39,724 nt of DNA from Streptomyces hyderabadensis (GCF_020404845.1 NZ_JAIOJZ010000061.1:1-39724), one strand, 5' to 3'. Positions 27,194 to 35,260 are shown, counted from the first letter of the stretch. Notes: generated by a model not told the origin, from the sequence alone. Program-made: numbers and translations.

Positions 27194-28408
27194 TCACTGA
27201 TGAACCCGCTGGTAGTCGATCCGCGACACCGACACCACGTCGCTGCCGCGCACCACCACCTCCAGCGGGGCGGGCCTGCCGAGGAAGGCGAGCAGGCTGG
27301 CGGACGGGCCGTAGGCGCCGGTGTTGGGCACGGTGACGATGTCACCGGGCGCCAGGGCGGGAAGCTCGATCTCGCGGCCGAGTACGTCGCCCGGGGTGCA
27401 CAGCGGACCGACCAGGCTGGCCCGTTCGACCGGGTCGCCGTCGGCCGGTTCGACGGCCACGGGCAGCAGCCGGCCCAGGCCGGACAGGCCGCCGAAGACG
27501 TTGATGCCGCCGTCGAGGATGACGAACTTGCGTCCGCGGCTGGTCTTGACGTTGCTGACGCCGAGCAGGAGGGTGCCGGCGCACGCGGTGAGGAAGCGGC
27601 CGGACTCGAAGGCGACGGTCGGGGCGCCGTCCCGCCAGCCGGGGAAGGACAGGTCGAGCGCCGCCTCCAGTTCCGCCCTGAGCTTCGGGTAGCTGCCGCG
27701 CCCGCCGGGGATGCCGTAGGGGGCGGCGAATCCGCCGCCGATGTCGAGGAGTTCGATGTCGAGCGCGAGTTCGCGCCGGAGTTCGGCGGCCTGGGCGAGG
27801 GTCTGCCGGAACTCCTCGGTCAGGCTGGCCTCGTCACTGGCGTTGCTGAGCGGGAAGAAGTGCAGGCCGCTGATCCGGGCGCCGGGCAGGTCCCGCAGCA
27901 GCGGGAGGATGCTGGGCAGTTCCTCGGCGTCGAAGCCGAACTGGGAGGGCCGGCCGGTCATCCGGATGCCGGTCGGGGCGGCGGCGTCGACGGCGTTCAC
28001 CCGCAGCAGGCAGTCGGCGCGCACGCCGTGGCCCGCGGCGACCTCGGCGACGCGCCGGACGTCGGTGACGGAGTCGGTGGAGAACCTGCGCACTCCGGCG
28101 GCGACGGCCGTGCCGATCTCCGCGGCGGTCTTGCCCGGCCCGGTGTAGAGGCAGTCCGCGGCGTCGAACCCGGCCGCCAGCGCCGCCGCCAGCTCACCGC
28201 TGGAGCTGATCTCGGCGCGGCAGCCCCGGCCGCCGGCGCGCAGTTCGCGGGCCAGGTCGGGGTGCGGGTTGGCCTTGAGCGCGTAGTACAGCTCGGTGCG
28301 CTCGGGCAGCGCGTCGAGCAGCTCGGTCCGGGCGGTGGCGACTTCCTGGAGGTCGTAGACGTACAGGGGCGTGCCGAAGCGTTCGGCCAGCTCGGCGTAC
28401 CGGCTCAT
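27194..28408 (-). CDS. PLP-dependent decarboxylase acting on ACP-bound 3-methylaspartate (VinO-like)
   Basis: A 404-residue fold-type III PLP decarboxylase related to diaminopimelate and ornithine decarboxylases. The PLP lysine is Lys45 in YYALKANPH. A Gly-rich phosphate-binding segment reads LLDIGGGFAAPYG, and the C-terminal active-site Cys337 (GPLCTPGD) and Tyr366 (TGAYG) are present. In vicenistatin biosynthesis the homologue removes the alpha-carboxylate of 3-methylaspartyl-ACP to leave 3-aminoisobutyryl-ACP. The gene overlaps the adenylation gene by 4 bases (ATGA) and precedes the glutamate mutase genes. A primary-metabolism decarboxylase is unlikely given the operon. Confidence 0.92.
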   Translation of the reverse strand: MSRYAELAERFGTPLYVYDLQEVATARTELLDALPERTELYYALKANPHPDLARELRAGGRGCRAEISSSGELAAALAAGFDAADCLYTGPGKTAAEIGTAVAAGVRRFSTDSVTDVRRVAEVAAGHGVRADCLLRVNAVDAAAPTGIRMTGRPSQFGFDAEELPSILPLLRDLPGARISGLHFFPLSNASDEASLTEEFRQTLAQAAELRRELALDIELLDIGGGFAAPYGIPGGRGSYPKLRAELEAALDLSFPGWRDGAPTVAFESGRFLTACAGTLLLGVSNVKTSRGRKFVILDGGINVFGGLSGLGRLLPVAVEPADGDPVERASLVGPLCTPGDVLGREIELPALAPGDIVTVPNTGAYGPSASLLAFLGRPAPLEVVVRGSDVVSVSRIDYQRVHQ

Positions 28409-29916
28409 GAGCGGTCCCCCCTGAGCGTCTCGGCCAGCTCGCGGCGGGCGTTCTTTCCGTGCTGGGTGAGCGGTATGGCGTCCAGCACCCGGCAGGACGC
28501 CGGCACCTTGGCGGGTTCCAGCCGGGCGGCCAGCTCCCGCAGCACGGCGTGCGGCTGGACCTCGCCCTCCACGAAGATCACCAGGTCGTGGCCGTCTTCC
28601 GGCGGGATCGCGACGGCCGCGCGGATCCCGGGCACGTCCAGCGCCGCCGCCTCGATCTCGACGGTGCTCATCCGGATGCCCTTGCGCTTGAACATGTCGT
28701 CGCGCCGGCCCTCGAAGTAGAGGTGTCCGTCCGCGCCGAGGTGACCGTAGTCGCCGGTGTGCAGGCGCGGTTGCCCGGTGTCGGGGTCGGGGCGGAAGGT
28801 GCGGGCCGTCTGCTCGGTGTCCCGCCAGTAGCCCGGCATGACGTGCGGCCCGGTGACCACGATCTCGCCGACCTCGCCGTCGGGCAGCGCCCGCCCGTCC
28901 GCGTCCAGGATCAGCACGCGGGTGCCGGGCAGCGGCACGCCGACCGACCCGGGGTGCTCCCGGTCCTCCCGCGGCGGGACGATGGACACGCGTTTGCACT
29001 CGGTCTGGCCGTACTGGCGGACCACCCGCACGCCGGGGAACAGCTCGCGCAGCTCCGCCACGGTCTTCGCGGGCAGGGCCGCGCCCGTGTTGGTGAACAT
29101 CCGCACCGGCGGCAGCGCCCGGGGGTCGCGGCGCGCCAGCGAGACGATCATCTGGGCCAGCGAGGGCACGATGGGTACGACGGTGGCGCCGGTCTCGCGC
29201 ATGCGGCGCAGCAGGAGCAGGTCCGACTCCTCGTCGGCCAGGACCAGTTCGCTGCGGCCCAGGCAGGCCAGCAGCACCTTGTACAGGCCGTAGTCCCAGG
29301 AGAGCGGGAAGCGGCAGAAGACGACGTCGTCGGGCCGGTAGTCCAGTACCTCGACGATGGCGCGGGAGGCGAAGACGATCTGTGCGTGCGGGCAGATCAC
29401 CGCCTTGGGAGCCGCGGTGCTGCCGGAGGTGTAGACGAGGACGGCGACGTCCTCGGGAACGGTCCCCGCCGCCGGCGGTTCGACGCCGCTGTCGGCGAGC
29501 GCGGTGACCTCCGGCCACAGCTCGGCCAGTTCGTGCACCGGGACGGAGGAGATGCCGCGCAGCCGGCCGGCGCGCTCGCCCGCCGAGACGATCAGCGCCG
29601 GCTCGGCGTTGGCGAGCACCGACTCCAGGTGGAAGCGTTTCATCCCCGGGTTGAGCGGCACGAAGACGACGCCTCGCAAGGCGGCGCCGTAGAACAGCGC
29701 CACCAGCTCGCGGGTGCTGGGCAGCTGGACCACCAGGCGGTCGCCGCGGCGCACGCCCCGGGCGTCCAGCCAGGCACCGAAGCCGCGGGCCAGGTCGGCC
29801 AGGCGTGCGTAGCTCCACGCGCCCCCGGCGTCGCGGACGGCGGTGGCGTCGCCCGCCTTCGCGGCGCTCTCGGCCAGCAGTTCGGCGACGAGCCCGGACG
29901 TCACGGTGGTCGTCAT
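28405..29916 (-). CDS. Stand-alone adenylation enzyme 1, beta-amino acid activating (VinN-like)
   Basis: A 503-residue ANL-superfamily ligase with no carrier domain. It is predicted to activate 3-methylaspartate with ATP and transfer it to the free ACP. Motifs: YTSGSTAAPK (162-171), YGQTE, HTGDYG and the C-terminal catalytic Lys488 (QHGKNARRE). The sequence SWDYGLY places Asp208 where VinN-type enzymes bind the beta-amino group, which supports the VinN rather than the VinM role. The ATG start overlaps the ferredoxin stop (ATGA, 29913-29916), and its own stop overlaps the decarboxylase start. Being joined to the decarboxylase and mutase genes fits activation of methylaspartate. The exact substrate is inferred, not proven. 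Confidence 0.88.
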   Translation of the reverse strand: MTTTVTSGLVAELLAESAAKAGDATAVRDAGGAWSYARLADLARGFGAWLDARGVRRGDRLVVQLPSTRELVALFYGAALRGVVFVPLNPGMKRFHLESVLANAEPALIVSAGERAGRLRGISSVPVHELAELWPEVTALADSGVEPPAAGTVPEDVAVLVYTSGSTAAPKAVICPHAQIVFASRAIVEVLDYRPDDVVFCRFPLSWDYGLYKVLLACLGRSELVLADEESDLLLLRRMRETGATVVPIVPSLAQMIVSLARRDPRALPPVRMFTNTGAALPAKTVAELRELFPGVRVVRQYGQTECKRVSIVPPREDREHPGSVGVPLPGTRVLILDADGRALPDGEVGEIVVTGPHVMPGYWRDTEQTARTFRPDPDTGQPRLHTGDYGHLGADGHLYFEGRRDDMFKRKGIRMSTVEIEAAALDVPGIRAAVAIPPEDGHDLVIFVEGEVQPHAVLRELAARLEPAKVPASCRVLDAIPLTQHGKNARRELAETLRGDRS

Positions 29917-30110
29917 TCCGAACTCACCCGGATGGCCTGGGCGGGGCACATGCTGACCGCCCGCCTGACCACGCCGACCAGCGCGGACTCCGGCCGGTCG
30001 GTCACCAGCCGCACCAGCCCCTCCTCCTCGTCCTGCTCGAACACGGCGGGCACCGTGCTGGCGCAGGCTCCCGCTCCGACACAGCGGTCCCGGTCGGCGT
30101 TCAGTCGCAT
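29913..30110 (-). CDS. [3Fe-4S]-type ferredoxin
   Basis: A 65-residue ferredoxin that probably passes electrons to the cytochrome P450 encoded 13 bases upstream. Cys10, Cys16 and Cys55 (CVGAGAC ... CP) are the three cluster ligands of actinomycete 3Fe-4S ferredoxins. The middle position of the usual CxxCxxC motif is Ala, so a 4Fe-4S cluster is not expected. The ATG at 30110 has AAGGA upstream. Its stop overlaps the adenylation gene start by 4 bases. Confidence 0.93.
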   Translation of the reverse strand: MRLNADRDRCVGAGACASTVPAVFEQDEEEGLVRLVTDRPESALVGVVRRAVSMCPAQAIRVSSE

Positions 30111-30123
30111 GGGGTGTCCTTCG

Positions 30124-31347
30124 TTACCAGGTGACGGGCAGGGCTTCGACACCGCGGATGGCGGCGTTCTTGAACTTCACGTCGTCCAGGTCGATGGCGA
30201 GACGCAGGTCGGGGATGCGGCGGAAGAGCGTGCCGAGCACGATGCCGAGCTGCATCTTGACGACCAGGTGGCCGATGCACTGGTGGATGCCCGTGCCGAA
30301 GGCGACGTGGTTGTTGGGCGAGCGGGTGATGTCGATGCGCCCGGGGTCGGTGAACACCTCCGGGTCGTGGTTGGCGGCCAGGATCGAGGCGACGACTCCC
30401 TCGCCCTTGCGCAGCACCACGTCGCCCAGCTCGATGTCCTCCAGCACGACCCGGGAGGTGCCGGCGTCGGAGACGCTGAAGTAGCGGAGCATCTCGTCGG
30501 CCGCCGACGCGTCCAGCGACGGGTCGGCCTTGAGCAGGGCCAGCTGCTCGGGGTTGCGCAGCAGCGCCAGCACACTGAGCGTGATCATGTTGGCGCTGGT
30601 CTCGTGGGAGCCCGCGATCAGCGAACGCGCGAGGTTGAGCACGTCGCGGTCGCTGACCAGCTTCTCCTCGTTGTTGCGGGCGATGAGCCGGCTGAGCAGG
30701 TCGTCCTCGGGGTGCTCGGTCTTCTGGGCGATCAGCTTCTCGAGGTGGCCCACCACGGTGATCTCGGCCTGGGCGTGCTGCTCGGGCGTGGTGTCGGTGC
30801 CGATCAGCAGGGTGATCCACTCGTGGTAGATGTGCCGGTCGGCCGGCGGGATGCCCAGCAGCTCGCACATGGCCTGGGAGGGCATCGGCAGGGACAGCTC
30901 GGCCATCAGGTCGACCGGGCCGCCCTTCTCCAGCAGCCGGTCCACGTACTCGTCGGCGATCTGCTGGGTGCGCTCGCGCATGCCCTCGATGCGCCGGTAG
31001 GTGAACTCCGGTGTGAGCAGCCGGCGGTGGACGGTGTGGTCGGGGGCGTCCAGGTGGAAGATGGTCCGGGGCACCGACCGCAGCAGCTCCAGCGGCACCG
31101 GGATCTGCCGCGGGTAGTTGTCGGCGTACATGTCGGCGCTGACGCGGGGGTCGCGGATCAGCTCGCGGTAGTGGTCGTAGCGGGTGACCAGCCACGCCTC
31201 CTGTCCGGTGACGCTCATCCGGATCCTGGAGATCGGCTCCCGTTCGCGCAATTCCGCGTACAGCTCGGGCGGGCCCAGCGGGTCGGCCCGCTGCATCGGA
31301 AAGGCCGGATATTCGGCGGCCGTTTCCTGAATCGCCATTTCCGTCAT
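30124..31347 (-). CDS. Cytochrome P450
   Basis: A 407-residue soluble bacterial P450, presumed to hydroxylate or epoxidise the macrolactam. The I-helix oxygen-binding motif is AGSHET (245-250), the K-helix ExxR is at 285-288, and the haem loop FGTGIHQCIG gives Cys357 as the iron ligand. Three ATG codons occur at 31350, 31347 and 31338. The middle one is best spaced from GAGGTGG (31351-31357). It opens the long minus-strand operon, and tandem TAGGGGT motifs lie 65-85 bases upstream. Sequence alone does not fix the site of oxidation. The partner ferredoxin follows immediately; no reductase is in the window. Confidence 0.94.
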   Translation of the reverse strand: MTEMAIQETAAEYPAFPMQRADPLGPPELYAELREREPISRIRMSVTGQEAWLVTRYDHYRELIRDPRVSADMYADNYPRQIPVPLELLRSVPRTIFHLDAPDHTVHRRLLTPEFTYRRIEGMRERTQQIADEYVDRLLEKGGPVDLMAELSLPMPSQAMCELLGIPPADRHIYHEWITLLIGTDTTPEQHAQAEITVVGHLEKLIAQKTEHPEDDLLSRLIARNNEEKLVSDRDVLNLARSLIAGSHETSANMITLSVLALLRNPEQLALLKADPSLDASAADEMLRYFSVSDAGTSRVVLEDIELGDVVLRKGEGVVASILAANHDPEVFTDPGRIDITRSPNNHVAFGTGIHQCIGHLVVKMQLGIVLGTLFRRIPDLRLAIDLDDVKFKNAAIRGVEALPVTW

Positions 31348-31431
31348 CATCCACCTCGATTTTCTGCAATCGCTCTTGGAACGGCACCCTAGGGAGAGCT
31401 ACGCCGGGGAGGCACCCCTAGCCGACCCCTA
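31348..31431 (-). promoter_or_regulatory. Promoter region of the P450-to-PKS operon with tandem TAGGGGT
   Basis: On the minus strand, two TAGGGGT heptamers (31431-31425 and 31420-31414) are separated by 4 bases, an 11-base period that places them on one DNA face. A third, weaker TAGGGTG is at 31391-31385, inside a CCCTAGGG palindrome (31387-31394). The tandem overlaps the last codon of adenylation gene 2. An 11-mer, CGGCTAGGGGT, is shared with the 5128-5138 promoter. The arrangement resembles sites of SARP- or LuxR-type cluster activators. Confidence 0.55.
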
Positions 31432-32962
31432 TGCCGTGGGCGGCGCTCGCGGCCAGTGCCCGGCGGTCGATTTTCCGATTGGAATTCAGCGGGAACTGCG
31501 AAACCTGCCGGAAGTGCTTGGGCACCAGAGCGTGCGGAAGGACCTCGCCCAGCTTTCCCGCCAGTTCGGCGGCGGGCCGGGCGTCGCCGGTGTAGAAGGC
31601 GTACAGCTCGGTTCCCCTCGGACCGGCCGCGGCCACGACGACGGCGTCCTCGACCGCGCCGCTGGACCGCAGCGCGTGCTCGATCTCGGCGACCTCCACC
31701 CGCCAGCCCTGGATCTGCACCTGCGAGTCCAGCCGCCCCAGGTAGATCAGTTCGCCGTCGTCGAGGCGCCGGACGCGGTCACCGGTCCGGTACCAGGTGC
31801 GACCTCGGTGGTGCAGGAACCGTCCCGCGTCGTCGGCGGGGTCCAGGTAGCCGGGCGTCATCTGCGGGCCGCTGACGCACAGTTCGCCCTCGTCGGCGAC
31901 GGGCCGGCCGTCGGGGCCCAGCAGGAGGTGGTCGTGGCCGTCGTGGACCGCGCCGATCGGCACCAGGCCGTTCACGCAGCGTCCCGGGGACCGCCGCGGG
32001 TCCCAACGGTGGCCGGTGACGGTGACGGTCAGCTCGGTGGGTCCGTACAGGTTCTCCACCCGGGAGGCGGGCGCGGCCCGGAGCCAGTCCTCGACGTCGT
32101 CGGCGCGCAGCGCCTCCCCGGCGAAGAAGCTCCAGCGCAGCCCGTGCAGCGCCCCGGGTGCCAGGGCGCGCATCCGCCGCAGCAGGGCGATCGCGCTCGG
32201 CGTGGAGAACCACACCGACATCCCCGTCTCCTTGGCGAACCCCGGCAGTTCCCGGTAGGCGTGCGCGGGCACCGGCCGCACCGTCGCACCGGCCCCCCAG
32301 GCGCAGAACAGGTCGAACAGGGCGCAGTCGAAGTTCAGGTCGAAGGTCTGCGAGAAGACGTCGTCGGGGGTGAAGTCGTAGCGCCGGTCGAGGACGTCGA
32401 AGTAGTGGGCGGTGCTCCGGTGCGTGACCGGGACGCCTTTGGGCCGGCCGGTCGAGCCGGAGGTGAACAGGATCGTCGCGACGTCCTCCCCGGCGACCGG
32501 GCGGGGCTCGGCCAGGGCCAGGTTCCGGCTCGGCCGCAGCTGCCGCAGCGGCCCGGCGTCCCGGCCGGGCGCCAGGACGGGCACCCCCGGGTCGCGGGGC
32601 AGCGCCCGCAGCGCGGCCAGGCCCTGGTCGTCGGCGACGACCGCAGAGACACCGGCGTCCCGGAGCATCCGCTCGGTGCGCACGGCCGGGAACCCGGGGT
32701 GCAGCGGGACCACCGCCGCGCCCGCGTACAGCGCGGCGAGCATCCCGGCGTAGGCCTCGGTGCCCTTCGCGGCGAGGACCCCGACGGCGCGCGGCGGCTC
32801 GGGGGCCGCCGACAGCAGCGTGCCCGCCCACGTCAGGGCCAGCTCGTGGGCGTCCTGGTAGGTGAGGGCCGTGGTGTCCGTGTGCACGGCCGTGCGCCCC
32901 GGGGACAGTTCCAGGCCGCGCCGGAAGCGTTCGTGGAGGCCGGGACGGATGGGTGCGCTCAC
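31418..32962 (-). CDS. Stand-alone adenylation enzyme 2, aminoacyl-protecting (VinM-like)
   Basis: A 514-residue ANL ligase related to amino-acid adenylation and D-alanine ligase enzymes. It is predicted to activate an amino acid (L-alanine in vicenistatin) and attach it to the amine of the ACP-bound starter, so that the amine is protected during chain growth. Motifs: FTSGSTGRPK (166-175), YGPTELT, YRTGD and C-terminal Lys497 (NSNRKIDRRAL). The pocket region reads QTFDLNFDCALFD, unlike the SWDYGLY of enzyme 1. The GTG at 32962 is preferred, with GGAG 6 bases upstream; a TTG four codons earlier overlaps that ribosome site. The roles of enzymes 1 and 2 could be exchanged, but the pocket motifs favour this assignment. 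Confidence 0.86.
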   Translation of the reverse strand: MSAPIRPGLHERFRRGLELSPGRTAVHTDTTALTYQDAHELALTWAGTLLSAAPEPPRAVGVLAAKGTEAYAGMLAALYAGAAVVPLHPGFPAVRTERMLRDAGVSAVVADDQGLAALRALPRDPGVPVLAPGRDAGPLRQLRPSRNLALAEPRPVAGEDVATILFTSGSTGRPKGVPVTHRSTAHYFDVLDRRYDFTPDDVFSQTFDLNFDCALFDLFCAWGAGATVRPVPAHAYRELPGFAKETGMSVWFSTPSAIALLRRMRALAPGALHGLRWSFFAGEALRADDVEDWLRAAPASRVENLYGPTELTVTVTGHRWDPRRSPGRCVNGLVPIGAVHDGHDHLLLGPDGRPVADEGELCVSGPQMTPGYLDPADDAGRFLHHRGRTWYRTGDRVRRLDDGELIYLGRLDSQVQIQGWRVEVAEIEHALRSSGAVEDAVVVAAAGPRGTELYAFYTGDARPAAELAGKLGEVLPHALVPKHFRQVSQFPLNSNRKIDRRALAASAAHGIGVG

Positions 32963-33059
32963 TGGTCGCTCCAAGGGATAGGGGGCGGTAAGGGTTGCCC
33001 GCGGCGGGGGCGCCCGGCTGCGATGAGGGCGTCAGACAGGTCACGGATGCGGAGCCGAC
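32963..33059. promoter_or_regulatory. Divergent promoter between adenylation gene 2 and free ACP
   Basis: A 97-base gap between a minus-strand and a plus-strand gene. It holds AGGGG at 32980 and AGGGT at 32991, an 11-base period within TAGGGGGCGGTAAGGGTTG, related to the motifs at 5110-5160, 31414-31431 and 34331-34360. The ACP ribosome site GGAG is at 33051-33054. No clear -10 box was recognised. Confidence 0.45.
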
Positions 33060-33308
33060 ATGTGGGATGAACAGTTCGAGCAGATCCTGCGCAACTACCT
33101 GCCGTTCCTCGGCACGGACGAGCAGCTCGCCGCCGACGCCGAGCTGCGCGACCTCGGCCTGGACTCGCTCGGGAAGGTGGAGCTGCTGAACTCGATGGAG
33201 GACTCCTACCGGGTGCGGTTCACCGAGGACGCCCTGACGCCGGCCACCTTCGCCACGCCCGCCTCGCTGTGGGGCGCGCTGGAGGAGCTGCGGCCGCGGG
33301 TCGCCTGA
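33060..33308 (+). CDS. Free acyl carrier protein for the beta-amino acid starter (VinL-like)
   Basis: An 82-residue ACP with phosphopantetheine Ser36 in LGLDSLGKVEL. In vicenistatin-type pathways the free ACP holds methylaspartate, its decarboxylated form and the amino-acid-capped starter before transfer to the PKS. It is distinct from the methoxymalonyl ACP at 6112-6387, which has an LVSSM site. GGAG lies 5 bases before the ATG. It is the only plus-strand gene between 8592 and the right edge, divergent from adenylation gene 2 and convergent with the acyltransferase gene, with 19 bases between the two stops. Confidence 0.92.
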   Translation: MWDEQFEQILRNYLPFLGTDEQLAADAELRDLGLDSLGKVELLNSMEDSYRVRFTEDALTPATFATPASLWGALEELRPRVA

Positions 33309-33326
33309 CCCGTCCGGCGGACGGGT
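33308..33326. terminator. Compact bidirectional hairpin between ACP and acyltransferase genes
   Basis: A perfect 8-bp inverted repeat, ACCCGTCC (33308-33315) and GGACGGGT (33319-33326), with a 3-base loop fills the whole gap between the two convergent stop codons. It likely terminates both transcripts. Confidence 0.75.
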
Positions 33327-33327
33327 C

Positions 33328-34296
33328 TCACCGGGCGGGGGCGCCCGTCCTCGCGGCCGCTGAGCGGGCGCGGGGACGGAGCGCCCTGCGCCCGTCCACC
33401 GGCACCACCTCGAACGCGTCCGTGGTGCGGCGCACCCGGCCGAACAGGCGGTCGGGTCCCGTCACGTACGCCCGTCGCACGCCCGCCGCCCGCAGCGTGT
33501 CGACCACCCGCGGCCAGTGCACCGGACGGTCGTAGCCGTCGAGGAGCATCCGCCGCACCCCCGCCGCGTCCCGCACCTGGGCGCCGTCCTGGTCGGCGAC
33601 CAGCGGGACGGCCGGGTCGGAGAACTCCAGGCCGGCGAAGACGCGCTCCTCGGCCAGCTCGCGCAGCGGTCCGAAGATCCCGCAGTGCAGCGGCGGGCGC
33701 ATGGCGTAGAGCGCGAGTCCGCCCAGCGACCGGATGCGCCGGTCCAGCTCGTCGAGCAGTCCCTCGCGCACGGTCAGCATCGCCAGGTCGTGGTCGACCC
33801 GGCAGGACACCTCGTACCACTCGCCCCGTTCGGTCAGCTCGCCGAGGATCTCGTCGAGCGCTTCCCGGGGCAGCCGGGCGAAGGACTGGGTCACCAGGTC
33901 GGTGTGGTGCGCGGCGAAGTACTCCTCCAGGCAGCGCGCCCGGCGCGAGACCATCCGCACGCCGTCGGCGAAGCCCAGGGCACCGGCGTGCACGGCCGCG
34001 GCCATGGCACCGAAACTCGGGCCGGCGGCGAACGCCGGGGCCATTTCCAGGTGTTCCTCGGCCCAGCCCGCCAGTGCCAGGGAACTCACCAGAAAGGCGA
34101 GTTGCGCGTCCTCGCTGTAATCGCCTTCGGATTCCCGGTAGCGGTCGATCAGCGAGTAGCCGAGAACGGCGTCCGCACGGGCCACCAGGGCCCGCGCCTT
34201 CCGGTCGATGAGCAGGAAACGGGCCACGTCCGCGAATGCGAAGGGACCCATTCCCGGAAACACGACGGCCTCGACGGGCCGGGAATCGCTCTGCAT
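33328..34296 (-). CDS. Discrete acyltransferase delivering the starter to the PKS (VinK-like)
   Basis: A 322-residue stand-alone acyltransferase of the malonyl-CoA:ACP transacylase fold. In vicenistatin biosynthesis VinK moves the dipeptidyl starter from the free ACP to the N-terminal ACP of the first PKS. Here that PKS has just such an orphan N-terminal ACP. The N-terminal VVFPGMGPF replaces the usual FPGQG, and the nucleophile is Ser94 in GPSFGAMA. The PPLHCGIF segment carries the likely catalytic His. The Arg that binds malonate carboxylates in malonyl ATs is not obvious. No strong ribosome site precedes ATG 34296, but the conserved FPGMG follows at residue 13, so a later start is excluded. 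The C-terminus is Arg/Ala-rich. Confidence 0.9.
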   Translation of the reverse strand: MQSDSRPVEAVVFPGMGPFAFADVARFLLIDRKARALVARADAVLGYSLIDRYRESEGDYSEDAQLAFLVSSLALAGWAEEHLEMAPAFAAGPSFGAMAAAVHAGALGFADGVRMVSRRARCLEEYFAAHHTDLVTQSFARLPREALDEILGELTERGEWYEVSCRVDHDLAMLTVREGLLDELDRRIRSLGGLALYAMRPPLHCGIFGPLRELAEERVFAGLEFSDPAVPLVADQDGAQVRDAAGVRRMLLDGYDRPVHWPRVVDTLRAAGVRRAYVTGPDRLFGRVRRTTDAFEVVPVDGRRALRPRARSAAARTGAPAR

Positions 34297-34360
34297 GCGC
34301 CCGAGTCTGCAAGCACCCGGCCCGTCGAATAACCCCGATCGCCCCCTAACGGCGCCCCTA
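34297..34360 (-). promoter_or_regulatory. Putative promoter of the acyltransferase gene with AGGGG repeats
   Basis: Three G-runs on the minus strand (TAGGGGC 34360-34354, TTAGGGGG 34349-34342, GGGGTT 34336-34331) repeat every 10-12 bases, 35-64 bases before the acyltransferase start and overlapping the aminopeptidase stop. A 10-mer, GCCCCCTAAC (34341-34350, + strand), is identical to 5108-5117. It is probably another site of the same regulator. Confidence 0.5.
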
Positions 34361-35260
34361 TTCCCGCAGCCCGCCGAGGAAACCGGCGAGTACCCGCTGG
34401 AACCGCTCGGGCTCCTCCAGGTGCGGCACGTGGGAGGACTCCTCGAACATCTCCCACCGGACGTCGGGGATCAGCTCGGCGTACGGGCGTACCGTCGCCG
34501 GCGTGGCCTCGTCGTACCTGCCGGAGATCACCAGGGTGGGCACCTCGATGTCCGGGCAGCAGTCCTCGACCGACCAGTCCCGCAGTGTCCCCACGACGTG
34601 GAACTCGCTCGGGCCGTTCATCGTGAAGTACACGGTGGGGTCGTTGGAGAGTTCGTAGTACGACGCCAGGTACTCCCGCGGCCAGGGCTTGAGCCGGCAG
34701 ACGTGCCGTTCGTTGAACGGCATCATCGCCGCCTTGTACTCGTCGCTGTCGGTGGTGCCGGCCGCCTCGTGGCGCAGCAGCGTCTCGTTGACCCCCGGCG
34801 GCAGCGCGTCACGCAGCGCCTTCATCTCCTGCCGCCACAGCGGGTACGACGCCGGGGAGTCGGCGACGACCAGGCCCCGCAGGCCGGCCGGGCGCCTGGA
34901 GGCGTGCTTGGCGGCGAGGAGACCGCCCCAGGAGTGGCCGAACAGCACGTAGTCGTCGGCGATCCCCAGGGCGCGCAGCAGGTTGTCCAGCTCGACCAGG
35001 AACAGCGGCACGGTCCAGAACTCCGCGCCGCGGTCCGGAAGATGCGTCGAACCGCCGTTGCCGAGCTGGTCGTAGTGGACCACCGGCCAGCCCTGCTCGG
35101 CCAGGTCCGCGACGGCCAGCAGGTAGTCGTGGGTACTGCCGGGTCCGCCGTGGACCACGACCAGTGGCGGACGGCCGCAGTCCAGGTCTCCGGTGACCCG
35201 GTACCAGGTACGGCACTCGCCGAAGGGCACCGTGCCCTGGGCACTCGGTCGGGGGGCCAT
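34358..35260 (-). CDS. Alpha/beta-hydrolase aminopeptidase, proline iminopeptidase family (VinJ-like)
   Basis: A 300-residue serine peptidase. The VinJ role is to remove the terminal amino acid that protects the starter amine once the chain is complete, freeing the amine for macrolactam closure. Motifs: HGGPGSTHDY oxyanion segment (37-46), nucleophile Ser110 in GHSWGG, Asp250 in GRYDEATP and His277 in SSHVPH. The start ATG 35260 lies 2 bases after the stop of the thioesterase-containing PKS, and its GAGGTGA ribosome site is inside that gene, so the two are co-translated. The pairing of deprotection with chain release is logical. A general peptidase is possible but less likely here. Confidence 0.92.
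   Translation of the reverse strand: MAPRPSAQGTVPFGECRTWYRVTGDLDCGRPPLVVVHGGPGSTHDYLLAVADLAEQGWPVVHYDQLGNGGSTHLPDRGAEFWTVPLFLVELDNLLRALGIADDYVLFGHSWGGLLAAKHASRRPAGLRGLVVADSPASYPLWRQEMKALRDALPPGVNETLLRHEAAGTTDSDEYKAAMMPFNERHVCRLKPWPREYLASYYELSNDPTVYFTMNGPSEFHVVGTLRDWSVEDCCPDIEVPTLVISGRYDEATPATVRPYAELIPDVRWEMFEESSHVPHLEEPERFQRVLAGFLGGLRE

Noticed and set aside
31414..31431. Calling the TAGGGGT tandems definite SARP operators
   Set aside because: The 11-base spacing fits at 31414-31431 and 32980-32991, but spacing at 5118-5154 is 15 and 21 bases, and no regulator is visible, so only a general activator site is claimed.
32963..32974. TTG start for adenylation enzyme 2 at 32974
   Set aside because: It overlaps the GGAG that serves the GTG at 32962, and TTG is the weaker start.
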